The translations under genes and the position numbers were made by a program. 64,000 nucleotides of DNA from Tupaia tana. Taxonomy: Eukaryota > Chordata > Mammalia > Scandentia > Tupaiidae. Numbering within the stretch: the first letter of the stretch is position 1; every line of letters begins with the position of its first letter. The stretch is from positions 72,884,041 through 72,948,040 of the forward strand of contig JAKSZU010000009.1 of the NCBI GenBank assembly GCA_026018925.1, in the 5' to 3' direction. Below the pieces are notes generated by a model that had not been told where the DNA came from, ran no database searches, and saw only the letters and a program-made list of their open reading frames with translations. Positions 1 through 11,184 of the stretch are shown here, in pieces.

Positions 1-29
1 CATAGCCATTACGCTAACTGCTGGTTCCC
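1..29 (-). repeat. tRNA-derived SINE, 5' head only (cut by window edge)
   Basis: The first 29 bases are the reverse complement of the SINE head, the part holding the A box. The rest of the copy lies outside the window. Confidence 0.85.
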
Positions 30-483
30 TTCAGGGGGTATTGAGACAGGAGTTAGACCCCATTTACAGGTAGATAGAGCAACCCCCTGCCCTCCAGGAG
101 GGAGCCACAGTTGTGTGGCTCCCCACAATTCCTCTTCTCCCAGTCACCATATTCCTTTGACCTTTGACATATAAATCTTATTCTTAAATAATTCATGGCC
201 CAAGGTTTCTAGACAAAGAATTTCATGAACTTCACACTCACTCCAAAATTAGGAGACTAATTGGACCCACCCAGTATATGCTGCACCCCACCATGAAGGG
301 AATCCATAAACAAGCCCCACCTATAACAAGTCTGGACAAAGTCCATCCTGACCAAAATAAAAATCCCTTGCCTGAATTCTTTCTTGGTAATCCATTTTCC
401 AAGAACCCTCCCTTCTTTTCCCTCTCTTTCAATATATTCCCGCTTTGCTATACCAAAAAAATGTTTGCTAGAGGTCATTGTTT
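30..483. other. Unclassified stretch, possible LTR remnant
   Basis: There is no convincing gene here. The right half has an AATAAAAATCCC-like signal followed by CT-rich sequence, as in the 3' part of some LTRs, but no terminal repeat was found. The open frames are short and look incidental. Confidence 0.3.
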
Positions 484-827
484 TCAGTTATTTTGGGGCT
501 ATGTCTAGCCATGGAATTGCTGGGTCTTACATAATTTTATATTTAGCTTTCTGAAAAAGTGCCAAATTATTTTCACAGTGGCTCCACCATTTTATATTCC
601 CATCAGCAATATATGAATGACACAATTTTCCTCCATTCTTGTCAATACTTATTGTTATTCTTTTTCTTATTAAAGCTAACCCAGTACATGTCACTTATAA
701 TTTCCTATTTCTTAAGGATGTTAAGCATCTTTTCATGTTCTTACTGGTCATTGGTATGTATTCTTTGGACAAGTATCTATTCAAGTCCTTTATCCATTTT
801 TAAATTGGATATTTCTATTTTATTTTT

Positions 828-1200
828 TTAATTATTATTATTTATTTATTTATTTTATTTTTTATACATTCAATCACATTATTTAGCTTACAAAGTGAAC
901 ATTTCAATATGTGAACATTTATCTCCAGTCCAGTTGATCAAAATATCTCCCCAACCCATCAATGCTCTGCCTCTGTATCCCTCCTCCAAATGTCCTTCCT
1001 TAGGCCCCACTCCTCCACACACACCACATCTGGCATTCACACCCATCTCTTGTGTTTGTACAACCTTTAGTCAATCAGTTTCAGTCATAGAGTGCAGACA
1101 CTTGGTATATATTAAGTGGGGACATACAATGTCGCTCCTTCATAGCCTGGCTTGCTTCACTCAGTGATAAATCTTCCATATTCTTCCACTTTTTGTCAAA
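828..1200 (-). repeat. Younger L1 3' end, antisense
   Basis: This is the reverse complement of the 3' end of the full-length L1 at 42068-48826. It shares the terminal part of ORF2 (compare 48470-48550) and the 3'UTR up to the motif near 48790. It begins with an A/T-rich tail at 828-860 and is 5' truncated, interrupting the older L1. Confidence 0.8.
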
Positions 1201-1546
1201 ATCCAGGGTTTTGTTGGGTTTTATGGATTATTTGTATTTTCAATGTTGTATGTATTATTTGTATATTCTGAATATTAAGCTTTTATCTGATATATGAATT
1301 GCCAATATTCTGCCATTCTATAAACTCTCTTGTCATTTCATGGTAATAATCTTTGATGCATAAAATATTTTTAATTTTGATTAAGTCCAATTTATCTCCT
1401 TTTTTGGTAACTCATACTTTTTGTGTCCTACCCAATCAGAATCCACTGTCAAATCCAAGGTCTTAATTATTTACTCCTATTCTTTCTCCTAAGAGTTATG
1501 TATTTAATTCATATTTAGGTTATTTGTTCATTTTAAGTTACTTTTT

Positions 1547-1798
1547 TTTTGAGAAGTTTTTTGCTATAGGGCGCGTGCACTCGTCAGACAGAGAGAGACA
1601 GAGAGACAGAAAGTGAGAAATCACCCCCCAGGGGGGATGGCCATGCCGCAATCCCTTCTCCTCTGTTCTCCTCTGGGGATCTTGAGCACGCACGCACACG
1701 TGCCCGGCGTGAGTTTTAAGCCACCGGGTCTGGGACGTGAACCGCGGTCAACTATGTGGGAGTCCAGCGACATAGCCATTATGCTAACTGCCAGTCCC
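1547..1798 (-). repeat. tRNA-derived SINE
   Basis: A full-length minus-strand copy, with an exact 18-bp target-site duplication cattttaagttacttttt at 1529-1546 and 1799-1816. It sits in the old antisense L1. Confidence 0.93.
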
Positions 1799-2224
1799 CA
1801 TTTTAAGTTACTTTTTGAATACTGTGTAAGAGTCTGAAATGTTTAAATTTTTTTGTACATGGAAATCCAGTCCTCTCAACACAATTTGCTTAAGATGTTA
1901 TTCTTTCTCAATTGACAGATGTGTCATTCAGTGAAAAATTATTTGTGAATAGTTATATATAGTTATTTCTGGACTTTCAATTATTTAGTGTTGATATATA
2001 TTTCTGTCCTCATGCCAGTACCACAGTATATTTTTTATTATTGGTTCTTATTAAGTTTTGAAATCTGGAATAATGAGTCTTCTAACTTTCTTTGTCTTTC
2101 TCCAGATTGTTTTCACTATTTGGACCTTTTGCAATTCCATATAAATTTGATAACTAGCTTTTTTATTTCTGAAAACAATAGCAGCTGGAGTCTTAAAATT
2201 ATTTCCAGAGAGTACATGGACTCA

Positions 2225-2439
2225 TTAAAGACAAACAGATAAAGAGAGAGGAATAGGGAGAAAGCACCTTTTAATTAAACATGTTCATTATAATACCTTT
2301 TCTTTCATCCTGTTGGGATTTGGGGAACTCATGCACATATTCCTGGCATGTTTTTTAAGCTGCTGGGGCCAGGACTCAAACCACGTGGTCAACCATGTGG
2401 GATTTGGCTCTTTTAACTACCAACCATGAGGCTGGCCTT
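2225..2439 (-). repeat. Old diverged tRNA-derived SINE
   Basis: A degenerate minus-strand copy, recognised from the purine-rich GAGAGAG tail side, the central GGGATTTGGGG region and a weak B box near 2365-2385. The boundaries are approximate. Confidence 0.6.
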
Positions 2440-2452
2440 CAGTTGGAATTTT

Positions 2453-2712
2453 TTATTTTTATTCATGATATAGAGTATATGTGCACACACTAGAAAGAGA
2501 GAGAGAGAAGCACCCTCAACAGGGTCTAATCATGTCATGTTTCCTCCTCCTCAGCCTTCCAGTTCTTAAGGGTCTTGAACATGGCACACTTGTCAAATGT
2601 ACTTATCCAGCATGTTTTCAGTTCGAATCAGGGATCCCAACCCACAACTGGCCATGTAATTTCTAACACTTCAGTTCAGTTTGTGAACAATTTCATCATC
2701 AGGTTGGGTCAG
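2453..2712 (-). repeat. Old tRNA-derived SINE
   Basis: A diverged minus-strand copy inside the old L1. A perfect 13-bp duplication cagttggaatttt at 2440-2452 and 2713-2725 fixes both ends. Confidence 0.75.
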
Positions 2713-2794
2713 CAGTTGGAATTTTATAAGGACTGTATTGAATCTGGAGTTTGCTTTGGGTAATACTAACATTTTTACATTTTTATTTTATTTT

Positions 2795-3054
2795 ATTTTT
2801 AGAAGTTTTTGCCTTAGGGCACATGTGCTTACCTGAGAGAGACAGAAACAGTGAGAGGGAAAGTGAGAAATCACCCTCCAGGCAGGTGGTCACACTGTAA
2901 TTCCTTCTTCTCTATTCTCCCCCCACCCCCAGGATCTTGGGCAAAATCATACAAGTGCCTGGTGTGAGTTTCAAGCGACTGGGTTCTGGGACTTGAACCA
3001 CAGTCAGCCATGTGTGAGTCCAGTGATGTAACCACTATGCCATCTGCTGGCCCC
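2795..3054 (-). repeat. tRNA-derived SINE
   Basis: A minus-strand copy of intermediate age, ending in the tRNA head at about 3054. No clean target-site duplication was found. Confidence 0.85.
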
Positions 3055-3154
3055 AAATTTACTTTATGTTTAAAATTTATTCATTTATTTCTTCTATGAG
3101 AGAAAGATTAAAAATATATATATATATATTAAATCTTCCTGTCAATCATCACAG

Positions 3155-3606
3155 TGTGGAGGGCTGCATATTAGATCTTGCATATGAACAACTGTCCATT
3201 TTGTTCCCTTACCCTAACATGACTGCTTCTGTAAACCTGCTTGCACTTCCCATGAGAAAATAGCTTGTGCTAGCCATACAGAAAACTGCATCCAGACTAC
3301 ATCCTATACCTGCTACTGTCTTTGCTAACTAGCCTGAAACTCTTTTGTTTAGCAATGTAACTGCTTGCATGGAAAGCCCACTCCCCTCAGAAATAATTAA
3401 CCTGCTTGATTTAGCTTCTGTAACTGCTTGCATAGAAACCCCTGGTAACTGACTCCCTATAAAAAGACTACTCCAACTTCGGTCAGGGCTGCAGTTCTGA
3501 CTCTCTGCCCCTGAGCCCCAGGCTGTAGTCACTGGCCAGCTAATAAAGACTCCCTTTAAACTTAATATGGCTTTGGTGGTCGTTTATTTGGCAGAACTCT
3601 ACAACA
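3155..3606 (+). repeat. ERV 5' LTR
   Basis: It starts TGTGGA and ends ACAACA, giving the usual TG...CA termini. A TATA-like CTATAAAAAG lies at 3457-3466 and a polyadenylation signal AATAAA at 3542-3547, which places U3, R and U5 in order. At 452 bp it is shorter than the 3' LTR because it has one fewer U3 repeat. Confidence 0.88.
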
Positions 3607-3608
3607 TT

Positions 3609-3626
3609 TGGAGGCCCCAGTGAGAC
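3609..3626 (+). promoter_or_regulatory. Primer-binding site
   Basis: TGGAGGCCCCAGTGAGAC follows the LTR after two bases, as in other retroviruses. The TGGAGG start suggests a tRNA-Arg or tRNA-Pro type primer; which one was not decided. Confidence 0.6.
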
Positions 3627-3997
3627 CTGGGAACCTTAGAGTGGCTGAATAACGCCCCCACGAGGATGCTCCTTACACCCTGCCCTGGGTCCCAAGAGCA
3701 GTAAGGAGGCCTTACAAACATGGATCAGAAATTGGAGTCACTGGTGGCGCCTGAATCTGGTAAGATTCTAGTCATCTTGGTCTGAGAGCTCTCCTGGTGG
3801 GATTTTAGGAGGGCTGGATGCAGCAAAACCTCCAGGTCCCTGGGCCCGAGTGTGACAGCACTTCGGGTCCCTGGTGACAGTGATTTCTGGGTACATTGTC
3901 TTGCTTTGTCTTGTCTTTGTCACCCTTGTCTTCATGAAAATGGGACAGGACAGTTGTCAGTCTGTTCATCTAAATGTGCCCTCCTTAACTGTTTTCT

Positions 3998-5367
3998 TCT
4001 TTATTTATTTATTTTTATTTTTATTTTTTCCTTTTCTTTAAGTTTATTTTTTTTACATTAATTCACTATACATCATTACAACAGACAAAATAAATTTTCC
4101 ATCCAGAATATACTGTATATTGGCTGAATCAAGCACATCAACATATGTGTTATCAACAAATAATTTTCCACTTCTTATGTCTTGTACATTTTGCCTTTTT
4201 TTTTTTTTTTTGCCATTCTTGATTCCCTATCCCTCACCCTCTGCCATGTCCCACCCTCCTCCCACATTGTCTCTGGTATCCATGGTTGCTTTCTATGCTT
4301 TTCTCCCCCATTTAATTGATTTGCTAATGAACTTAATTAGTCTAAATATTTCCAATAGCAAGCGCAGCTGATATATACATATACATGAACCCAAGTCTGA
4401 CTTTAGGCATAAGCCTCAGTGAGTAGAATGAACATACTGTAAAGTAGTACCTAGCTGGGGCTGTATAGCTTACTGCAGTCATCAAATACACATTGTTTTT
4501 AATTTTGATAAGAACAGTTTTAGTGTTTATTTTCCTCTTGAAACTTTTTTTAATTAATTTACATTCATTCCCTGATACTAAGATTGGCAAGAGAAAAACG
4601 GCAAATTACCTACAAAGGGTATCCCATCAGACTAACAGCAGACCTCTCATCGGAAACAATGCAAGCAAGGAAAGAATGGGAAAATATATTCAAAGTGTTA
4701 AAGGAAAAGCAATTTCAACCAAGAATGTTGTACCCAGCAAGATTATCATTCATTTTGAAAGAAAAGACATGAACATTCTCAGATAAAAAAACCTGAAAGA
4801 ATTTACCAGCGCCAGACCAGATCTCCAAGATGTTCTTAAGGGAGTGCTATGTCAGTAAAATTAAATGCAGACACACAGAAATAAGAGTTCAAAAACTAAG
4901 AAAATGGGCAACTTAATTGTAGAGACAAAGTCTGGAGTTAAATATTATATCCCAGAATTCAATCTGGAAGATTGAACCACAACAGAAGAAAGATTAAGTA
5001 CATGAGACTGAACTGATGAAACAACATTCTGTGACTTGACTAAAATATTGCTGCTTTTCTTCTAAGCTTTGTTGTCTGGTTTTCAGGATTTTTGTCCTGT
5101 GTTGAGCTGTCAGTACATTCATGTACCTACTATTTGAACAGAATACTAACCTGTTTCTAGGCTTTAAGTTTCAAGGAAATATCCTTATCAGTTCAAAACT
5201 GCTTTTCTTGAAATTACCAGCTAAACTTGCTATTGAAAGTAGTTGATTACTTATGATATTGTGTGATCAACAAAATGTTGGGGGAAAAGGAATTGAAGAC
5301 AACTGTAGACAGCAGAGAGAGTGTAATAAGAAAGTGGGTAAGGGCAGAGGGTCAGACATGGGGTAAA

Positions 5368-5417
<50 letters not shown>

Positions 5418-5469
5418 CTAGAAATGGAACATTATTGATGATAACATGCATGATTAAGCCACTATGCAG
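3998..5469 (-). mobile_element. HAL1-like (ORF1-only L1) insertion with 5' inversion
   Basis: An exact 14-bp target-site duplication, cttaactgttttct at 3984-3997 and 5470-5483, brackets the insert. From 3998 to about 4550 it is the antisense 3'UTR of the element seen at 34901-37495, starting with a T-rich tail. From about 4575 to 5469 it is sense: the ORF1 C-terminus (4584-4860) followed by the post-ORF1 region with a (TA)n run at 5371-5413. The inverted part ends where the direct part begins in the parent order, as expected from twin priming. No ORF2 sequence is present. Confidence 0.88.
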
Positions 5470-5483
5470 CTTAACTGTTTTCT

Positions 5484-7118
5484 AGATCACTTTCAGGACT
5501 TTCAACACCAGGCCTAGGGTTATGGTATATTTCTGTGAATTGTCTTATTAGTGTCAAAGTAACCCCAGGGAAATTGGTTCTTATAGTCCTGGTGTGTGTG
5601 TGCATCCATACATGTAATATGTCATGTTACATACTGTATGTTGTATGTCTGGTGAAAATGGCCTTAAAGAATTCTATTCAATTTGGTTTATTAAAAAAGC
5701 GCTCACAAAAATTGTTTTAAATGATTTTCAAGTTCATATAACTTTAGTAAATGATCTGGTTTCAAATGTAATGAAAGAAAAAGATTAATAAGTGAAAGTC
5801 TTCACAATTTCCAACATATCTCTTGTCTAGGTCTTTATTAATCAAACAACATCAAGTTTATCTTAATATGGTTGGTTTAATGAAACAACTAGTATTTATG
5901 TGTTGCATTTTACATGGTGGATATCTAACAGAGAAACAAATTCATGACTAGCTTTTTCTGTCTTTAGTTTTAGTGATAACAGAGGATCTTTGACCACAAG
6001 GTAACTCTTAGATGTTTACAGAGGGCCCCTGAAACATCTAGAAGGGAGATGTTAAATTGATCAGCCTTATTCTTTATAAGCTGGATAAAAATGGAAAACA
6101 GAAAACATTGTCAAATTAAGTAATTCTAATTTTATTGACATTATATTTGAGTTATATGTAAAGATATGTACTTGAATGTCTATATATGTATTGTGTTCCA
6201 AAATAATTTGAGCTTCCCAGGAATTTATGATGAGATATTTATCAGTCATGTGGTAGGTTATTATGTTAGATTGGTATATATAGCCAAATTTCTTTGTCAG
6301 TTATGAACTTTTGTCAGAGCATTGACTATGGCTATAATCCTAATGTTATGTCCTTAAGGAAATTCACAGAGTGGAAAGAGAATGTACTCTTACAAGTACT
6401 GGTTTCTAAAAGTCTAATAATTTAACTGGGTAAAATTTTTATGTTCTATGTAAACTGATTGGTTTTCTAAACTGTCAAGCCAAAATTAACCAAAGGAAAG
6501 TAAAAAATGTTTGACAAAATTACATGTTAAGTAGCCAATGCAATACACCTGAGTTATAAAGGTAAAATTGATATAAAGAAATATAAATCTAATGTTAAGC
6601 ATGGACTCATGGGAGCATTGCCGCCTGATTCTGAGTCCTCCTTATAATTCTTGTTATTAATTTAACATGCTTTAGTTATTTCTATTGTTGTTCTTTAAAT
6701 TTTATAAAATTGGGAGGGTCTGTTAGTACAGTTGTTCAGTTTTGCATTGAAAAAGTTGTTAAAGCAAGTTTTGTTGCTATTTTTGTTTGTTTGTACATGT
6801 TCATAAGCTACCAGTCAGTATATGTGGATATATGTAATTCTATTTTTACAAGCTTAATAAGTCCTCTAGAAAATATCAAACTTCCCAAGGTGGGATAGAA
6901 AAGATAAACATGGACAATTAATAAAAAATGGGACTATATATCAGAGACAAAAGCTAAAAACTCCTATCCAAGAACTTAATAGAAGTCTCAGAGAATGGGG
7001 TAAGACAAGTTAAGGCTAGAGCTCCTGGCTGCCTCCTCCCTCTGTGCCTTCTTGTCCTCCTGTTTCTCTTCCCCACTGGACTCTCCCCTTAGTTAAGTGA
7101 TCAAGAGATCTAGCTTGA
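5484..7118. other. ERV internal region without recognisable coding
   Basis: AT-rich sequence between the HAL1-like insert and a SINE. It should be the leader to gag region of the provirus, but I see no retroviral motif and no long frame, so it may include unrelated sequence. Confidence 0.4.
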
Positions 7119-7382
7119 GGATCTGCAGTTGGCATAATGCCTATGTCACTGGGCTCCCATGTAGTTGACCACGGTTTGAGTCCCGGACCCAGTGGCTTAA
7201 ACTCACACTGGGCATGTGTGCGTGCGTGTGCCCAAGATCCCAAGAGGAGAATGGAGGTAGAGGGGTTTGGGCGTGGCCATCCCCCTGGGGGATGATTTCT
7301 TGCTTTCTATCTCTGTCTCTCTCTCTTTCTGGCGAGTGCACACACCCTATAGCAAAAAACTCTCCAAAAAAAAAAAAAAATA
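7119..7382 (+). repeat. tRNA-derived SINE
   Basis: A plus-strand copy inserted in the ERV. The flanks gagatctagcttga (7105-7118) and gaggtttagcttga (7383-7396) are a 14-bp duplication with two differences. Confidence 0.9.
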
Positions 7383-8155
7383 GAGGTTTAGCTTGAAAAA
7401 TTAAAATTTAGATTAAGACCGCATTCTTCAGCTAGGGTTTTTGTATACTCAATAAGGCAAATGCTTTGTAAAATCTGCAAACTGGGCTCTGCCCTCTTGG
7501 CAGTACTCAGCTCCTTGCAGGATCTATTGAAATTTAGTTTCACTTCTCAGTGTAGGAGCTCTTACAATTCAGAAAAAAAATATTTTTTAAAAGTTCTCAG
7601 ATAACTCAAAAAATGTAACAAATTGGCAAGGCACCTTAACCTTTGATTTAACTTTCACTTAAATGGCACCCAGTAGTCACTCATGGTAATCCTAAAGGCT
7701 GGGAACTTCGTTGAGGGCAGGATCTGGACAGCCCAGATCAGAGCCTCTGCCACAAAAGAAGCTCTGTTTCCAAAGTGGACAGCCCAGGCATTAAACAATG
7801 TCCATGGCTGACATCCTCATGTTTTCCACTGGGACATTGTACTCAAGTGTGGAGCTGGTCACTAGAGACAGAATGCACTGAGCTCTGAAGGGAGCTTGGG
7901 ACTTCTAAAGTCCATGCTGGCCTTTGAAACTGAGGATTGATGGGGCCCAAGACCCCTACGGCTCCCTGTGGACATCTGACAATCTCACTGGACAAGCCTC
8001 AGGTAACCCTTAAAGTGACTAAGATTAATTTCTGTCTAAATCAGAGGTTAAGGTTATTTTTAAAAGTATAGTCATACCAACAACTAAAAGTTCTTGTAGC
8101 CACCCCAGACTCTGTCCTCTTATCCTCACCCTCCTACACTAAAGAGGAAGAAAAG

Positions 8156-8793
8156 TTGGCCCACAAATACTTGCCATTACCAAATGACAGGACAATAGAC
8201 CCTGAGGCCCTCGAGCCAGTCATCATAGAACCAGGTATTCAGGCCGCCTTTCCACAACTAATGGAGAAGGGCCCAAAGGAACCAGAAACTGCACCTCTTG
8301 CCCATGGAGATGACCCTTTCAGTCCTCCCCATACTCTATCTGGATCTACTTATGTGCCAGGACTTAAGGTCTCCTCCATGGACAAGAAACCAGCTGAGGG
8401 ATGGCACGTCCCAAGGGGCCTTGGCCCCCTTGCCAGTTTTTCCCCTCAAGCAATGGGACCCTCAGAACTAAGTCTAGATGGCTAGCCCTTTATGGTTTAT
8501 TCCCCTTTCTCTATGAGTGACCTGTAAACTAGAAAAACCAGAATCCCTCCTTTTTTCAAAACCCACAAGGTTTAATTAATCTCTCTCTTCAAGACTATTT
8601 TCTTGAAGAAAATAGTCAGCCTACCTGGGATGACTGCCAGCAGCTCCTCCAGACTCTCTGTACTACTGAGGAAAGAGAGAGAATCTGTGGGGAAGGCCAT
8701 AAGCTTGTCCTAGATGCCATCAGCCAGCCCACTGCTGATCCTGTCGCCATTGAGCGGACTTTTCCAACAGGTCAGCCTACTTGGGATCTAAAT
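8156..8793 (+). pseudogene. gag: ERV gag remnant (capsid start)
   Basis: A first frame (8156-8485) codes a Pro-rich 109-residue segment, consistent with the region upstream of capsid but not diagnostic. In a different frame, 8617-8793 is open and encodes a capsid start with the motif QPTWDDCQQLL, typical of gammaretroviral Gag. Stops and frame changes separate the two. Capsid stops short at about 8793, where sequence jumps towards the end of pol. The C-terminal capsid and nucleocapsid are absent. Confidence 0.75.
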
Positions 8794-8971
8794 CTGGAAA
8801 GAGTCTCTGCAGGCTCTCCAGGCGACTCTCACTGAGACCCACTGCTTCATCCTCAGCCACTGCCCAGCCCTTGCAGATTCTACATTGTCCTCACAGCTGG
8901 CCCTGGACCCTGGGGCCCCAGTTTGAGTCAGACACCACACTTGTGGCACTGTTGACCCCCGCTGGGACAGA

Positions 8972-9090
8972 CCTTTCACTGTCATCCTGAGCACCCCTTC
9001 TGCTGTCAAGGTTGTGGGGAAGTATTATTGGATTCATCACTCCCACTTGAAGCCCACTGCCTGGCTCCCTGATGCTGCTGCCTCTGAAAC
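8972..9090 (+). pseudogene. pol: ERV pol remnant (integrase C-terminal end)
   Basis: A short open stretch encodes the last residues of a gammaretroviral integrase, including the signature TPSAVKV and WIHHSHLKP. It is only about 180 bp from the gag remnant, so nearly all of pol has been deleted. The following env start overlaps this end, as in related viruses. Confidence 0.78.
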
Positions 9091-9768
9091 CCAGAGATGG
9101 GGACTTCAGCCTTCCTCATATGCCCTCAAGTTCAAATTGCACTGGCTTTCCTGATACTTCTTCTCCTTCACCCTGCCCTCCCCTCCCCACATAAACTTCC
9201 CTCTTACACCTGGACTCTCTCTACTGTGTCTCAATCACTGGTGCCTGCTCTTCTGCTGGCACTTAAACTCCCTTGCAGGTCAACCCTTTGATCACTGGGT
9301 CGACACCTGGGAGTGTGGCCATTCTTATGGTCTTTGCCTTTATGTCTGGGGCAGGGAACATGGTGTTCTTTTTACAATTCAAAAGTGCCTTGTCTCTCAC
9401 CCCCCCACCCCCAATCCTATTGGGCCTCTGTGGCCCGTCCTCGTGGGCCTGGGCCTCAATTCTATACCAACCATTCTAGGGTCATTAGGGACAGCCTGAG
9501 CCAGCTTCACAGACGTCTCCTAGAGCGTGAGGAGCACTGCTCCTCTGAGGGTAATTGGTATCAGTGTCTCTTCTCTTGGTCTCCCTGGCTCACCACCCTC
9601 ATCTCTGCCATTGCAGATCCTGCCCTGCTTCTCCTCCATGCCCTTCTCTTTGGTCCTTGTGTCCTCTGTTTTCCCATTAACTTTGTTCAGGACTGGATCC
9701 AATCTGTCAAGCTCATGGTTCTCCACTCCCACTATGGGCTGCTCTCCTTCTCTGAATCAATTATTTGA
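9091..9768 (+). pseudogene. env: ERV env remnant (start and transmembrane end)
   Basis: The first part (9097-9291) begins with Met and a long hydrophobic Leu-rich stretch that looks like a signal peptide. A second frame (9313-9768) ends with an amphipathic segment, the short motif SPWLTTLISAI, a membrane span rich in Leu and a short tail, matching the end of a gammaretroviral transmembrane subunit. Nearly all of the surface subunit and the fusion peptide and disulphide-loop region are missing. The two parts are in different frames. Confidence 0.75.
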
Positions 9769-9779
9769 TTCTCCAGATC

Positions 9780-9791
9780 AGAAGGGAGGAA
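9780..9791 (+). promoter_or_regulatory. Polypurine tract
   Basis: AGAAGGGAGGAA lies directly before the 3' LTR, where retroviruses prime plus-strand synthesis. Confidence 0.75.
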
Positions 9792-10314
9792 TGTGGAAGG
9801 CCACTTATTAGATCTTGCACATGAACAACTGTTTGTCCATTTTGTTCCCTTACCCTAACATAGCTGTCTGCTTCTGTAAACCTGCTTGCTCTTCCCATGA
9901 GAAAATAGCTTGTGCTAGCCATACAGAAAACCACATCCAGACGACTTCCTATATCTGCTACTGTCTTTGCTAACTAGCCTGAAACTCTTTTATTTAGCAA
10001 TGTAACTGCTTGCATGGAAACCCCACTCCCCTCAGAAATAATTAACCTGCTTGATTTAGCTTCTGTAACTGCTTGCATGGAAACCCCACTACCCTCAGAA
10101 ATAATTAACCTGCTTGATTTAGCTTCTGTAACTGCTTGCGTAGAAACCCCTGGTAACTGACCCCCTATAAAAAGATTACTCAAACTTTGGTGGAGGCTGC
10201 AGTTCTGACTCTCTGCCCCCAAGCCTCAGACTATAGTAGCTGGCCAGCTAATAAACACTCCCTTTAAACTTAATCTCACTTTGGTGGTCATTCATTCGGT
10301 GCCACTTTACAACA
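9792..10314 (+). repeat. ERV 3' LTR
   Basis: It is homologous to the 5' LTR, with TATA-like sequence at 10164-10174 and AATAAA at 10250-10255. A roughly 61-bp U3 unit that occurs about twice in the 5' LTR occurs about three times here (9995-10150), explaining the 71-bp length difference. Confidence 0.88.
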
Positions 10315-11184
10315 AGATGTCTTTTCATTTACTTAGGTCTTCTCTAATTGACTTCAGCCATGTTTTATATATTTTTTTTAGAATGCAAGTCTTTCATCTC
10401 CTTGGTTAAATTTATTCCTAAGTGTATTATTCTTTTAGATACTATTATAAATAGAATTGTTAATTTCATTTCCAGACTGTTCATTACAGATATTATAGAC
10501 ACATAATTGATTTTCAAGTGTTGATCTTGTACGCTGCAACTTTGCTGAACTTGTTTATTAGCACTAGTAACCTCTTTGTGTATTCTTTGGGATTTCTATA
10601 CATAATATCATGTCATCTGCAAATAGGGATAGTTATATTTAATCCTTTCCAATTTGCATGCTGTTTACTACTCTTTCTTATTTAATTGCTCTGGTTAGAA
10701 CTTCCTGTACAAAGTTCAATAGCAGTGGTAAAATTGGGCCTCACCTGTCCCTGATCTTAGGGGCAAAAGTTTTCAGTCTTTCATCATTGAGAATGTTAAT
10801 TGTAGGATTTTAATAAATGCCATTTATGATGTTGAGAAAGTTTCTTCATATTCCCAATTTTATGATTTTTTAAATCATGAAGAGGTGTTAGATTTTGCTA
10901 AATGTCTTTTATGCATCACTTAAAATGATCATGTGTGTTTTCTGCCTTTATTCTATTAATATGTATTACACTGATTTATTTTCTTACATTGAACAATTCT
11001 TATATTTCTGGGATAAATACCACTTTGTCATGTACTATAATCTTTTTAATATTCTGTTGAATGAGGTTTTCTAGAATTTTGTTGAGGACTTTTCCACATA
11101 TATTTGTAAGTGTAATATTTTTGTGTATGTCTGATGTCTTCTGCAGGATTTGGTATCAGGATAATATTGGATTATAAAGTGAGC

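Larger units (their letters stand above)
3155..10314 (+). mobile_element. Defective gammaretrovirus-like endogenous retrovirus (ERV1 class)
   Basis: A provirus with two related LTRs (3155-3606 and 9792-10314), a primer-binding-site-like sequence just after the 5' LTR and a purine tract just before the 3' LTR. Between them are remnants of gag capsid, the very end of pol and the env transmembrane subunit. Protease, reverse transcriptase, RNase H and most of integrase are missing, as is most of the env surface region, so it cannot encode particles. A 1.5-kb L1-derived insertion (3998-5469) and a SINE (7119-7382) interrupt the internal part. It interrupts the old antisense L1. The flanking tetranucleotides (acag, agat) do not form a clean duplication. 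Confidence 0.85.

Noticed and set aside
7119..7382. SINE copies as functional tRNA genes or as coding frames of 60-100 codons
   Set aside because: The A and B boxes lie in a 5' head that cannot fold into a full tRNA, followed by the SINE body, and the repeated peptides across copies (for example SPPGPGREPRSTTWES) are translations of the repeat.
8781..9009. Overlapping 69- and 73-codon frames in the ERV
   Set aside because: They are shadows of the gag/pol remnants in other frames.
3151..10318. Target-site duplication of the ERV
   Set aside because: The four bases on each side (acag, agat) differ, so no duplication is claimed; the LTR ends rest on TG...CA and the adjacent primer and purine tracts.
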